A stretch of DNA of 64,000 nucleotides, taken from positions 2,666,001 to 2,730,000 of the forward strand of contig OZ038313.1 of NCBI GenBank assembly GCA_964035775.1, given 5' to 3'. The notes below the pieces were generated by a model. The model worked only from the letters and a program-made list of their open reading frames with translations. It ran no database searches and had not been told where the DNA came from. The DNA comes from Osedax frankpressi (Eukaryota > Annelida > Polychaeta > Sabellida > Siboglinidae). This document shows, in pieces, positions 49,168 through 62,100 of the stretch (the first letter of the stretch is position 1; each line of letters begins with the position of its first letter). Both the position numbers and the translations under genes were made by a program.

Positions 49168-49462
49168 ATCAATTACGTTTTACGCCGAGTTCAAATTATG
49201 TAGCGTATTTTCAAGACCACTTAAATCTAATTCAGTGAAATAAACCACACATATTGTATGAATCATGTGAATACATTGGCCCATTTAAATCTTGCATCTA
49301 GTTATATTGAATTATTCGCATATAATGTAACTGCCGTGTGGAACTTTATATAAATGTATGCGATCATATTATAATTATAACATATATTGGATATATAATT
49401 AGATATATAGTGGTCGTGAAAATACGCTGCATAATTTGAACTAGCCGTAAAACGTACTTGAT
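49168..49462. mobile_element. Fold-back MITE with long inverted repeats
   Basis: The left arm (ATCAATTACGTTTTACGCCG, AGTTCAAATTATGTAGCGTA, TTTTCAAGACCA) is repeated inverted at the right end with few mismatches (ATCAAGTACGTTTTACGGCT, AGTTCAAATTATGCAGCGTA, TTTTCACGACCA). The match continues weakly to about 65 bp per arm. Total length is about 295 bp with a 160-bp AT-rich centre and no coding capacity. A clear target duplication was not identified. The element ends about 135 bp upstream of the kelch exon 1 ATG. Confidence 0.82.
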
Positions 49463-50889
49463 CTAAATTATGTATATTTTATCAATTTTAAAAATGTTAA
49501 ATTTTATAAAATTATTTAAATATAAATAGAAATATTGTAATATAAGTATACTATTTGATGTTAAAATATAAAGTAAAACAATGATTCTACTAATATTTTT
49601 ATAATGTTAAAATGTTACCTTGTATTTGGGTAAATATAGATGTTAATAAAATAAGAGAAGAACTAGAAGAACAAGTTAAATCGAAGTGAAATTCTAATTT
49701 ATATCCGGATTCAAATGAAATAGAAGCAATAGAAGCAATAGAAGAGGAAATCGAAATGTATTATTAATATAGGATAATTTAGGATTTTATTATAAATATT
49801 GTATAATAATATCTATTCACAGTTATAGATAAAAATTCCTTATTATACAAGATTATCTAACACTTATTTGTTAACCTTCATATGATGTAATAGAAGTTAA
49901 ATGAAAAAACAATAGTTCCTATGGTCAATTTAAGGGATCAATAATTTACATTTAGAATATTGAAAATATAATTTTATTGTTATATAAATTAGAACAATTT
50001 TATTTATTATTTGTTCATTTATTATAAACAAATTGTAATTACTTTACATAAGAAACTCAGGACTATATAGTATTGTTCGCACTGATTCGTGCATTACGTT
50101 GTACTTACAATAATTGAATTATCCTATTTATTTTAGATTAAATTTGAAAAGTACAAGTTATTATATAATATATCTTGTTTCCGAACTTCAACATAAGCAT
50201 TTAATATAAGTACTATAACATACAAATTTAATATTAAAATTAATTATAATAAAGTATTATAACATTTCCAATCATAATCCATTTCTTTATTATGGAGACG
50301 CAAGTTCATAATCTGTAAGGTTTTCAATTGTTAATAGTTTATTATATGCATATCTTAAACAAAGTATTTATAAAAATAAGTATACTTATAATTATAAGTT
50401 CCAATAATATTCATAAGTAAATAATATATAACACAATAACACTTATGTTTTATAACACTTATAAAAACACAATATAACTGACAGTTTAACAGCTATAATG
50501 CATTATCTAATGTATTTGGGAATATGATCAAAGTAATAATAATGAACAAAATAAAACATATTGTTATTAAATATTTATTTTATAATTCTGTCAAGATTAA
50601 CAAGTTGTTTTATTATAGAGTTAATAATAAGCTGTTGTGAAGTCAGGTAAATATGAATGCATTATCTAGTAGTAGAGTTGTTTTAAGTATCAGTGATTTC
50701 CTTATTTTACATATGTTATAAAGTCTCACGTCTTGTTATTTCATTAATATGTTTAGTCATCCGTAATTTATGTATTTAGGTTTGTCCTGAGTTATTATTA
50801 GTATATTATAAAATAAATATAGAGAAAGTTAATAAGTGTATGTGAAATATTATTTAGTGTTGTTTTAATTTCATTGTTGCGTGATTCCT
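49463..50889. other. AT-rich spacer with decayed fragments
   Basis: Holds the kelch exon-2 relic (listed separately). Near 49609-49766 there is a short acidic reading stretch (MLPCIWVNIDVNKIREELEE, a stop, then NSNLYPDSNEIEAIEAIEEE) that I do not recognise. From 50050 to 50889 I see only AT-rich DNA. Confidence 0.45.
49860..50055 (-). pseudogene. Decayed kelch exon-2 border and intron, extra copy
   Basis: Matches 40620-40775: ATATGATGTAATAGAAGTTA, GGGATCAAT and TTGTAATTACTTTA appear in the same order. The exon-2 start (GTTCACAGAAATGTG in the intact gene) is still faintly visible as GTTAACAAATAAGTG. It lies upstream of kelch exon 1 on the - strand, so it belongs to a second kelch gene copy that has decayed. 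Confidence 0.65.
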
Positions 50890-52895
50890 TTCATTTTATA
50901 GTTTGCGGTCTCACAGTAAGAGTGACTATAAAGTCCAAAAATGTGAATTATATAATGTGTGTTGCCGTATGAACTTAGAACGCTATGTAAATGAAGATAC
51001 TCATGCAAGAATTTATGGTAATATAATGAATATGCATATCGTGCATATGCAGTGTAAAGTGGGTTTTACGCCCAAAAGGATTAATCGCAATGACCTCGTT
51101 ATTAGAAAAATTGACTTTTAAGAAAGAACAGCTGTTCCTCTAGAGGATACAATTAATCTTACACAATCTGGACACGAAACTTACCAAATAATTTTAAATT
51201 GCAGTAATAGAGGTAATGAAATGTTGGTAGATCTCAGTGGATATCTATACTCCAAGAATACTGAGTCCCTGCATATAACAATCCACTGGAGATGCAAATA
51301 CTTCAATGTTACGAGCTGCAAAAGTTGGGATGAATCGTTTACGTAAGTATAGCTGATCGCAAAGTAAGAAATCATATTTAACCCTTTTACCCTCGATGTC
51401 TTACTTCGTCTTATCGCAAAGTAATCGGAACGGATCGCAAATCAATTAAATACTTAATTTCTTAAAATAAATTATTAAATTATATTAAAAGGGTTAATAT
51501 AATTCCAAAATATACATTTTATAGATAACAATCTAATGTATCATATTATATTAAAATAACAAACAGTTTATATGTTAATTTATTTAAATATTTAACCATA
51601 TATTTAAAAAAATAATAATAAATTAAGCTTAATAATTTTATTCAATTAGGGTTTAATAAAACATATATTTTATAATGTATAACATATATATATACTTAAA
51701 ATTTTCGATATATGCTTGTTTATTAGCATAAGTTTATTGTTGGGAATAAAAATTAAAGAAAATAGTACATATTGTTAATAAATGATGATTTAAACCCCAA
51801 AAAAATATGAAAATATTTTTTTAAAATGGTGGGAAAATGTGACCTATAAAGTTATTTATGTTGAACAAAAATAATTACATATATCATTATAAAACTTATT
51901 AAATATATTAAAATAGTGAAATGTTATGAATAAAATGCATTAATACATATGCAATTAGTGCTTGAATTTTAATAAAGACGATACAATCAAAGAGATCGTC
52001 ATTACGTTTTTAATTTTTTAATATGTCCGCTTTTTCTATACCTCAAGACTTTTCTAATGATCAAGGTGATTTATCATCAGATAATTCTTAGGGTGAATTC
52101 TGGCCCAATTTGTTTATACATATTTTCCTAAATTATATATTTAATTTGGTAAAATAGCAATAAACAACTTTCTTATAATTTTATATTAAAATTGAGTTAT
52201 GAGTTATGATAAATTAAATAATCCATACTAAATTATATTTAGAAATAAATATTTAAAAAAATTTAATCGTAAATCGGACGTAATATACGGTGCCGTTTAT
52301 ATAACATAACTCTTTATATATTAATTATTTTAATTAAATTTAAAATCTATTATAAAGATTATTATATTATCTATTACTTTTACGAGATATGTATATACTT
52401 TAATTGAATATAAATATTAGTAAAATAATATTATGTAAATTTAACCAAATAATTTAAAAAAAATTTTTTTTACATACTCTTGATATATTCGAAATGTATT
52501 GATTTTAATTATAAAATATACTATGTCATGTATATTTATGTTTTATTTAATAATCTTGTTACTTTTATATTCATTATATTAGTATTTTCCGAGTTATGAG
52601 CTATTTTATTGACCATAGTAAAAAAATGAAAAATATGTAAAATCTAGTGATTCCGATCAGCATGTAACGCAAAAGTTATTGACGCTAAAAGGGTTAATAG
52701 TTATGAATTTGCTAAATTATTATCTTTATTAAAACTATTTCAGATAATTATGTGGAGTAACCCTGAAGTTAAAGCTGAATTCAGTCGGGAGCAAACGGCC
52801 ACACGAATAAACCAATATTATTGAAAATACCTTGGCAGAATATAATATGATTGCTGCACATGATGACAAAAATGATTTTTCCTGTCAATTTAATA
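50890..52895 (+). pseudogene. FLYWCH zinc-finger / MULE-like gene relic
   Basis: After an acceptor-like TTTTATAG at about 50901, a frame encodes SKSDYKVQKCELYNVCCRMN and further residues to a TAA at 51119. In the same frame it continues with GHETYQIILNCS, LVDLSGYLYSKN and IHWRCKYFNVTSCKSWDESF, then donor TTTAC|GTAAGT at 51343. The F/Y..L..G..Y..K....WRC....C pattern is a FLYWCH zinc finger. After a TTAA-flanked insertion, an acceptor (TATTTCAG) near 52743 precedes NPEVKAEFSREQTATRI and, in another frame, NIIENTLAEYNMIAAHDD. These resemble the segment that follows FLYWCH fingers in animal MULE-type proteins. In-frame stop and frame change mean the gene is broken. Confidence 0.55.
51382..52693. 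mobile_element. piggyBac-like TTAA-flanked non-autonomous element
   Basis: Left end TTAA|CCCTTTTA at 51378 and right end TAAAAGGG|TTAA at 52686-52697. Weaker inverted similarity extends about 45 bp inward (TCGATGTCTTACTTCG and ATCGGAAC against CGTCAATAACTTTTGCG and ATCGGAAT). TTAA targets with ends beginning CCCTTT are characteristic of piggyBac elements. A third end, TAAAAGGG|TTAA, occurs at 51486-51497, only 110 bp from the left end, so either a tiny deletion derivative or a nested copy is present. No transposase. The right half has an inverted, diverged copy at 27550-28065. Confidence 0.65.
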
Positions 52896-53699
52896 CATTA
52901 CAATCTCAGGAAAAGAATGTCAAAACATACCTTATCATTTTCTTTTACATGAACATTACATAAACACAATAAAATATGATATGTGTTGTCATGACGATAT
53001 GTAGACAAAGGATTGTGATATTTATGACGATTTTTTAGAAAAGTCTTTTTGAAACTATATTCACGTGCTGGTACTTTCATATTTGTAAAAAATACATTTA
53101 CAGTTATATTAATAAATATTGTTATCGTTGTATTTATTGGCTTATTAGACAAGATTGGAGAGTAAGATTATATGATTTACTTATTTAATTGATAGTAAAT
53201 AACATCTTTTAGATATATATATATATATATATAGTCAACCTGTCTCTCTAACAGAACGAGTATATTTTAGAACATCTCAATAACATCGTTTACTTGTTGA
53301 ACAAACAGATTTATATACATTATATTATAAATTCATTACTATATAACTATGTATACTCTGTCGAATAAGTATTTATAGTAGTCATATCAATATTACCCAT
53401 AAAATACCTCGAGGTATAAATAGTTATATATATATATATATATATAGATTTATATTATACATACCAATATCTATAATGAGCTTTTATATTTTATAATACA
53501 CATCAAAATTTATTTGTAATTTATATTTTTTATATTTATTATACATTTTTTAATTCCTGGTATATAACATTAACTGTGACATTATTATCTTATATATGTA
53601 TTCATAGAAATGTATATATACTAAATACAATATTTCAAAGTATATAATATCGCTATAGCTGAATTATGTAAGATTAAGCAATGTTAGAATACCTCGCTA
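52896..53699. other. No gene seen; AT-rich with TA runs
   Basis: Includes TA runs at about 53213-53232 and 53427-53446. An 84-codon - strand frame (52898-53152) shows no family features and overlaps the edge of the FLYWCH relic. Nothing else can be supported. Confidence 0.45.
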
Positions 53700-56060
53700 G
53701 TTAATTAGTGTCGCATATTCTTCTTACCTTGATTCAGTAAATATACTACCAACAATAGACACATTTCCTCTAATAACGAACTCGAAGAAATTGTCAATAG
53801 AACGTAAATTTGGTACTAGTAAAAACAAAGAGGACTTTGATACATTAATCTAATCAGTAAGTAAACTAATATCAGTTGAAGGAAATAAACTTTAAAAAGG
53901 AACTAACGGTAGATGACTCTCCCACGATAACTAGAGTTATAAGTTCAAACTAGGTTAATAAACCATTCCTGCCCTAAAAATGGAAGAAAATTAAATTTAC
54001 CTGTGTATACTCTGGGTGTTATATTCCTTTTTAACATTTCTAGACTATACTTTACAGGGAGCTGTAGTCCGAACATTTGAATTAGATTCTACCAATAAAA
54101 GCTTCTCCCGGTTCACAAGACAATTTATGTCGTCGATGTTTCATTGAAAATGAAAGCACTATACACATACTTATTAAATGTTCATCAATATTCGGGTAAC
54201 AGAAATACATAATAAAAAGTAAGCTATAGTAACGAATACACTAGAACAATTACATATTGATTTTTCAATCACTTCTATTTTTCCGAGAGGGCGTAAAGAT
54301 AACTGTATAACGGACTCAACAAAATATGCCATCTCGCAACTGTTGAAACCACTAGATCTGCATATTACTGGGATCCTCCTCCGCCGAATGCTGTCGAAGG
54401 AAACAATGGTTAACGCTACGTGATATAATAATGGGAAGAACTCACCACATCGAGGAGATATCACTTTATACAGACAACGATTTATGTAAAGAAGTCTACA
54501 TCAACTTAGCAAATAAATATAATATTAAACTCTTAGTTAACATAGATCTAGGTGAGAAGTCCGATGTACTCCATTTACAAACCAACTATATAACTTACAT
54601 GTATTATCACCCGTATTCGTGTACTGTTAAATTACGGCAATACTCCTTTAAGCTATACATAGGATATATCTGCCACTACACAGATGTACCAGATAAAATA
54701 ACACTATGGAAGTAGAGAGTTGAGTATATTCATTAGATGAAATCCTTAAAAATAAAGAATAAAAAAATAAGCTAGATATAATAATATATGTTACTTAATA
54801 AACACTTTGGGTATCTATCATAACGTATACTAAATGAAAATCTGCAAAGATCAGGGGTTGCCTTTAAACTAACGGATCTTAATAATATTACTAATATACC
54901 CCATTTCACTTAAAGGACCCTGGATTACAGCAACTCTCATAAAGTGGATATATCCACTTTATTATATCTGCTAAAATACTCGCTAACAAATATGTAAATA
55001 TATCCAGGTCACCATCAAGTGAAGAAGTCTACTAGAATAGCTAAACTATAATCTGCAGACTAACAACACTATTTTACTATTTTTTATACTAATGACCATA
55101 CGTTTATGCGAATCTACACCTCGGGCATAGGGCTAAGAACAGTTTTAGACACGCCTCATTTATATAATTAAAAGCGTTGCGCAACTATAGAATTGAGCTA
55201 GTGGCGGAGTTATACGGGAGATAACTATTCCATCACTTCACATTATATTAAGCTATTATAGCGGAGAGTCATCCCACACCGTTATAAATCATCTTTCTAG
55301 AGCATATGGGAAGTGTCTCACCAGCCTCTAATGCATAGTATTAAAACTAAACAATACAATATAACAAATAAATACGACCCCGCAATGAATTGCATGTAGC
55401 GGAATCTCTTTACCTCTTCGCATCATAAATAGATATCGTATCATCATAAATAAGCAAACATATAAACAATGTATTCTTCACTCCTAAGAAAGAAACAGCT
55501 CATATTCTAATTATTAGAAAAAAAACTATATTCCCAAAACTATGACAATATCTAAAGAAAGAATGACCAGTATATCAAATACATCTAACGCGTACACATA
55601 AGCAGTTCTGGCTATATCATAATGAACATAACATCGAGTGATATGAAAAGTATCAAATTCATTAACCATTGAAAAAACCACATACAAAGTTACACATATA
55701 TGGTTAGGGATTTACGAGAACAACCAAAAAGGTAATGTTAACCCCAACCAGAAATTTAGAACTACATACAAGTCGTGGTTGTTTATATGCTCATACATTT
55801 TATCTTATAAAGACTTGACATAACTATAAACTACCTAATTATTGATTAAACTAGAATATCATAGCGATAATGAAAATCTAATGTGATATGTTAGGAATTC
55901 TTTCTAGATTATCGGATAACAGTTCTAGTATGCCAAGTTGTAAATGTAAAGAATATATGGAAGAAAACTATCAACGAAGATTTCCACTTGACTCTTTAAC
56001 CTAGTGATATAAACCATTGAATAATGAAGTTACCAACTCTATTGTATTGATGTGTAACTA
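53700..56060 (+). mobile_element. Old, heavily broken retroelement fossil (Ty3/gypsy-like in part)
   Basis: This stretch is less AT-rich than its surroundings and shows scattered, mutually consistent pol-like segments on the + strand. There is an aspartic-protease-like stretch around 54.47-54.72 kb, RNase H-like similarity around 55.07-55.25 kb, and weaker similarity further right. Upstream, near 54.13-54.18 kb, a Cys-x2-Cys-x8-His-x4-Cys cluster is of the kind seen at the C-terminal end of some LINE proteins, so two retroelement types may be mixed. No LTRs were recognised. It is broken many times and must be old; family assignment is tentative. Confidence 0.35.
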
Positions 56061-56135
56061 ATCCATATCTAAACACCTTAACTAACAGAAATACCGTATA
56101 GTGATTTAAATTATAGATTTGATATTATATTACTT

Positions 56136-59100
56136 ATGGTATAGATACTGCAGTATGAAGTTAGATTATAACCTATAGATATAGAGGAGCTAGTCTAATG
56201 GTATAGATACTGTAGTATGAAGTTAGATTATACACTATATATATAGAGGAGCTAGTCTAATGTAATGGTATAGATACTGTAGTATGAAGTTAGATTATAC
56301 ACTATAGATATAGAGGAGCTAGTCTAATGTAATGGTATAGATACTGCAGTATGAAGTTAGATTATACACTATAGATATAGAGGAGCTAGTCTAATGTAAT
56401 GGTATAGATACTGCAGTATGAAGTTAGATTATACACTATAGATATAGAGGAGCTAGTCTAATGTAATGGTATAGATACTACAGTATGAAGTTAGATTACA
56501 CACTATAGATATAGAGGAGCTAGGCTAATGTAATGGTATAGATACTGCATTATGAAGTTAGATTATACACTATAGATATAGAGGAGCTAGTCTAATGTAA
56601 TGGTATAGATACTGCAGTATGAAGTTAGATTATACACTATAGATATAGAGGAGCTAGTCTAATTGTATAGATACTGTAGTATGAAGTTAGATTATACACT
56701 ATAGATATAGAGGAGCTAGTCTAATTGTATAGATACTGTAGTATGAAGTTAGATTATACACAATAGATATAGAGGAGCTAGTCTAATGTAATGGTATAGA
56801 TACTGCTGTATGAAGTTAGATTATACACTATAGATATAGAGGAGCTAGTCTAATGGTATAGATACTGTAGTATGAAGTTAGATTATACACTATATATAGA
56901 GGAGCTAGTCTAATGGTATAGATACAGTAGTATGAAGTTAGATTATACACTATAGATATAGAGGAGCTAGTCTAATGTAATGGTATAGATACTGTAGTAT
57001 GAAGTTAGATTATACACTATAGATATAGAGGAGCTAGTCTAATGTAATGGTATAGATACTGCAGTATAAAGTTAGATTATACACTATAGATATAGAGGAG
57101 CTAGTCTAATGTAATGGTATAGATACTGCATTATGAAGTTAGATTATACACTATAGATATAGAGGACAAGTCTAATGTAATGGTATAGATACTGCAGTAT
57201 GAAGTTAGATTATACACTATAGATATAGAGGAGCTAGTCTAATGTAATGGTATAGATACTGTAGTATGAAGTTAGATTATACACTATATATAGAGGAGCT
57301 AGTCTAATGTAATGGTATAGATACTGCATTATGAAGTTAGATTATACACTATAGATATAGAGGAACTAGTCTAATAGTATAGATACTGCAGTATGAAGTT
57401 AGATTATACACTATAGATATAGAGGAGCTAGTCTAATGTAATGGTATAGATACTGTAGTATGAAGTTAGATTATACACTATATATAGAGGAGCTAGTCTA
57501 ATGTAATGGTATAGATACTGCATTATGAAGTTAGATTATACACTATAGATATAGAGGACAAGTCTAATGTAATGGTATAGATACTGCAGTATGAAGTTAG
57601 ATTATACACTATAGATATAGAGGAGCTAGTCTAATGTAATGGTATAGATACTGTAGTATGAAGTTAGATTATACACTATAGATATAGATGACAAGTCTAA
57701 TGGTATAGATACTGTAGTATGAAGTTAGATTATACACTATAGATATAGAGGAGCTAGTCTAATTGTATATATACTGTAGTATGAAGTTAGATTATACACA
57801 ATAGATATAGAGGAGCTAGTCTAATGTAATGGTATAGATACTGCTGTATGAAGTTAGATTATACACTATAGATATAGAGGAGCTAGTCTAATGGTATAGA
57901 TACTGTAGTATGAAGTTAGATTATACACTATATATAGAGGAGCTAGTCTAATGGTATAGATACAGTAGTATGAAGTTAGATTATACACTATAGATATAGA
58001 GGAGCTAGTCTAATGTAATGGTATAGATACTGCATTATGAAGTTAGATTATACACTATAGATATAGAGGACAAGTCTAATGTAATGGTATAGATACTGCA
58101 GTATGAAGTTAGATTATACACTATAGATATAGAGGAGCTTGTCTAATGTAATGGTATAGATACTGTAGTATGAAGTTAGATTATACACTATATATAGAGG
58201 AGCTAGTCTAATGTAATGGTATAGATACTGCATTATGAAGTTAGATTATACACTATAGATATAGAGGACAAGTCTAATGTAATGGTATAGATACTGCAGT
58301 ATGAAGTTAGATTATACACTATAGATATAGAGGAGCTAGTCTAATGTAATGGTATAGATACTGTAGTATGAAGTTAGATTATACACTATAGATATAGAGG
58401 AGCTAGTCTAATGTAATGGTATATATACTGTAGTATGAAGTTAGATTATACACTATAGATATAGATGACAAGTCTAATGGTATAGATACTGTAGTATGAA
58501 GTTAGATTATACACTATAGATATAGAGGACAAGTCTAATGTAATGGTATATATACTGTAGTATGAAGTTAGATTATACACTATAGATATAGAGGAGCTAG
58601 TCTAATAGTATAGATATTGTAGTATGAAGTTAGATTATACACTATAGATATAGAGGAGCTATTCTAATGGTATAGATACTGTAGTATGAAGTTAGATTAT
58701 ACACTATAGATATAGAGGAGCTAGTCTAATGGTATAGATAATGTAGTATGAAGTTATATTATACACTATAGATATAGAGTAGCTAGTCTAATGTAATGGT
58801 ATAGATATTGCAGTATGAAGTTAGATTATACACTATAGATATAGAGGAGCTAGTCTAATTGTATAGATACTGTAGTATGAAGTTAGATTATACACTATAG
58901 ATATAGAGTAGCTAGTCTAATGTAATGGTATAGATACTGCAGTATGAAGTTAGATTATACTATATAGATATAGAGTAGCTAGTCTAATGTAATGGTATAG
59001 ATACTGCAGTATGAAGTTAGATTATACACTATAGATATAGAGGACAAGTCTAATGGTATAGATACTGTAGTATGAAGTTAGATTATACACTATAGATATA

Positions 59101-62100
59101 GAGGAGCTAGTCTAATGTAATGGTATAGATACTGCAGTATGAAGTTAGATTATAACCTATAGATATAGAGGAACTAGTCTAATAGTATAGATACTTTAGT
59201 ATGAAGTTAGATTATACACTATATATAGAGGAGCTAGTCTAATGTAATGGTATAGATACTGCAGTATGAAGTTAGATTATACACTATAGATATAGAGGAG
59301 CTAGTCTAATGTAATGGTATAGATACTGTAGTATGAAGTTAGATTATACACTATAGATATAGAGGAGCTAGTCTAATGTAATGGTATAGATACTGTAGTA
59401 TGAAGTTAGATTATACACTATAGATATAGAGGACAAGTCTAATGTAATGGTATAGATACTGCAGTATGAAGTTAAATTATACACTATATATATAGAGGAG
59501 CTAGTCTAATGTAATGGTATAGATACTGTAGTATGAAGTTAGATTATACACTATAGATATAGATGACAAGTCTAATGGTATAGATACTGTAGTATGAAGT
59601 TAGATTATACACTATAGATATAGAGGACAAGTCTAATGTAATGGTATAGATACTGTAGTATGAAGTTAGATTATACACTATAGATATAGAGGACAAGTCT
59701 AATGTAATGGTATAGATACTGCAGTATGAAGTTAGATTATACACTATAGATATAGAGGAGCTAGTCTAATGTAATGGTATAGATACTGTAGTATGAAGTT
59801 AGATTATACACTATAGATATAGATGACAAGTCTAATGTTATAGATACTGTAGTATGAAGTTAGATTATACACAATAGATATAGAGGACAAGTCTAATGTA
59901 ATGGTATATATACTGTAGTATGAAGTTAGATTATAACCTATAGATATAGAGGAGCTAGTCTAATGGTATAGATAATGTAGTATGAAGTTAGATTATACAC
60001 TATAGATATAGAGGACAAGTCTAATGTAATGGTATAGATACTGTAGTATGAAGTTAGATTATATACTATAGATATAGAGGAGCTAGTCTAATGTAATGGT
60101 ATAGATACTGTAGTGTGAAGTTAGATTATACACTATAGATATAGAGGAGCTAGTCTAATGTAATGGTATAGATACTGCAGTATGAAGTTAGATTATACAC
60201 TATAGATATAGAGGAGCTAGTCTAATGTAATGGTATAGATACTGCAGTATGAAGTTAGACTATACACTATAGATATAGAGGAGCTAGTCTAATGATATAG
60301 ATAATGTAGTATGAAGTTAGATTATACACTATAGATATAGAGGACAAGTCTAATGTAATGGTATAGATACTGTAGTATGAAGTTAGATTATATACTATAG
60401 ATATAGAGGAGCTAGTCTAATGTAATGGTATAGATACTGTAGTGTGAAGTTAGATTATACACTATAGATATAGAGGAGCTAGTCTAATGTAATGGTATAG
60501 ATACTGTAGTATGAAGTTAGATTATACACTATAGATATAGAGGAGCTAGTCTAATTGTATAGATACTGTAGTATGAAGTTAGATTATACACAATAGATAT
60601 AGAGGACAAGTCTAATGTAATGGTATAGATACTGTAGTATGAAGTTAGATTATACACTAAAGATATAGAGGAGCTAGTCTAATGTAATGGTATAGATACT
60701 GCAGTATGAAGTTAGATTATACACTATAGATATAGAGGAGCTAGTCTAATGTAATGGTATAGATACTATAGAATGAAGTTAGATTATTCACTATAAATAT
60801 AGAGGAGATAGTCTAATGTAATGGTATAGATACTGCAGTATGAAGTTAGATTATACACTATAGATATAGAGGACAAGTCTAATGTAATGGTATAGATACT
60901 GTAGTATGAAGTTAGATTATACACTATAGATATAGAGGAGTTAGTCTAATGTAATGGTATAGATGCTGTAGTATGAAGTTAGATTATACACTATAGATAT
61001 AGAGGAGCTAGTCTAATGTAATGGTATAGATACTGCAGTATGAAGTTAGATTATACACTATAGATATAGAGGACAAGTCTAATGTAATGGTATAGATACT
61101 GTAGTATGAAGTTAGATTATACACTATAGATATAGAGGACAAGTCTAATGTAATGGTATAGATACTGTAGTATGAAGTTAGATTATACACTATAGATATA
61201 GAGGACAAGTCTAATGTAATGGTATAGATAATGTAGTATGAAGTTAGATTATACACTATAGATATAGAGGAGCTAGTCTAATGTAATGGTATAGATACTG
61301 TAGTATGAAGTTAGATTATACACTATAGATATAGAGGAGCTAGTCTAATGGTATAGATACTGTAGTATGAAGTTAGATTATACACTATAGATATAGAGGA
61401 GCTAGTCTAATGTAATGGTATAGATACTGCAGTATGAAGTTAGATTATATACTATAGATATAGAGGAGCTAGTCTAATGTAATGGTATAGATACTGCAGT
61501 ATGAAGTTAGATTATACACTATAGATATAGAGGACAAGTCTAATGTAATGGTATAGATACTGTAGTGTGAAGTTAGATTATACACTATAGATATAGAGTA
61601 GCTAGTCTAATGTAATGGTATAGATACTGCAGTATGAAGTTAGATTAACACTATAGATATAGAGGACAAGTCTAATGTAATGGTATAGATACTGTAGTAT
61701 GAAGTTAGATTATACACTATAGATATAGAGGAGCTAGTCTAATGTAATGGTATAGATACTGTAGTATGAAGTTAGATTATACACTATAGATATAGAGGAC
61801 AAGTCTAATGTAATGGTATAGATACTGTAGTATGAAGTTAGATTATACACTATAGATATAGAGGAGCTAGTCTAATGTAATGGTATAGATACTGTAGTAT
61901 GAAGTTAGATTATACACTATAGATATAGAGGAGCTAGTCTAATTGTATAGATACTGTAGTATGAAGTTAGATTATACACTATAGATATAGAGGAGCTAGT
62001 CTAATAGTATAGATAATGTAGTATGAAGTTAGATTATACACTATAGATATAGAGGAGCTAGTCTAATGGTATAGATACTACAGTATGAAGTTAGATTATA

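Noticed and set aside
49168-49462. Bidirectional terminator or regulatory hairpin interpretation
   Set aside because: Arms of about 50 bp separated by 160 bp fit a fold-back MITE better than a regulatory hairpin in an animal genome.
51181-51375. 64-codon - strand ORF
   Set aside because: Shadow of the FLYWCH-containing + strand frame.
54174-54464. 96-codon - strand ORF
   Set aside because: Lies opposite + strand retroelement-like sequence and shows no independent family signal.
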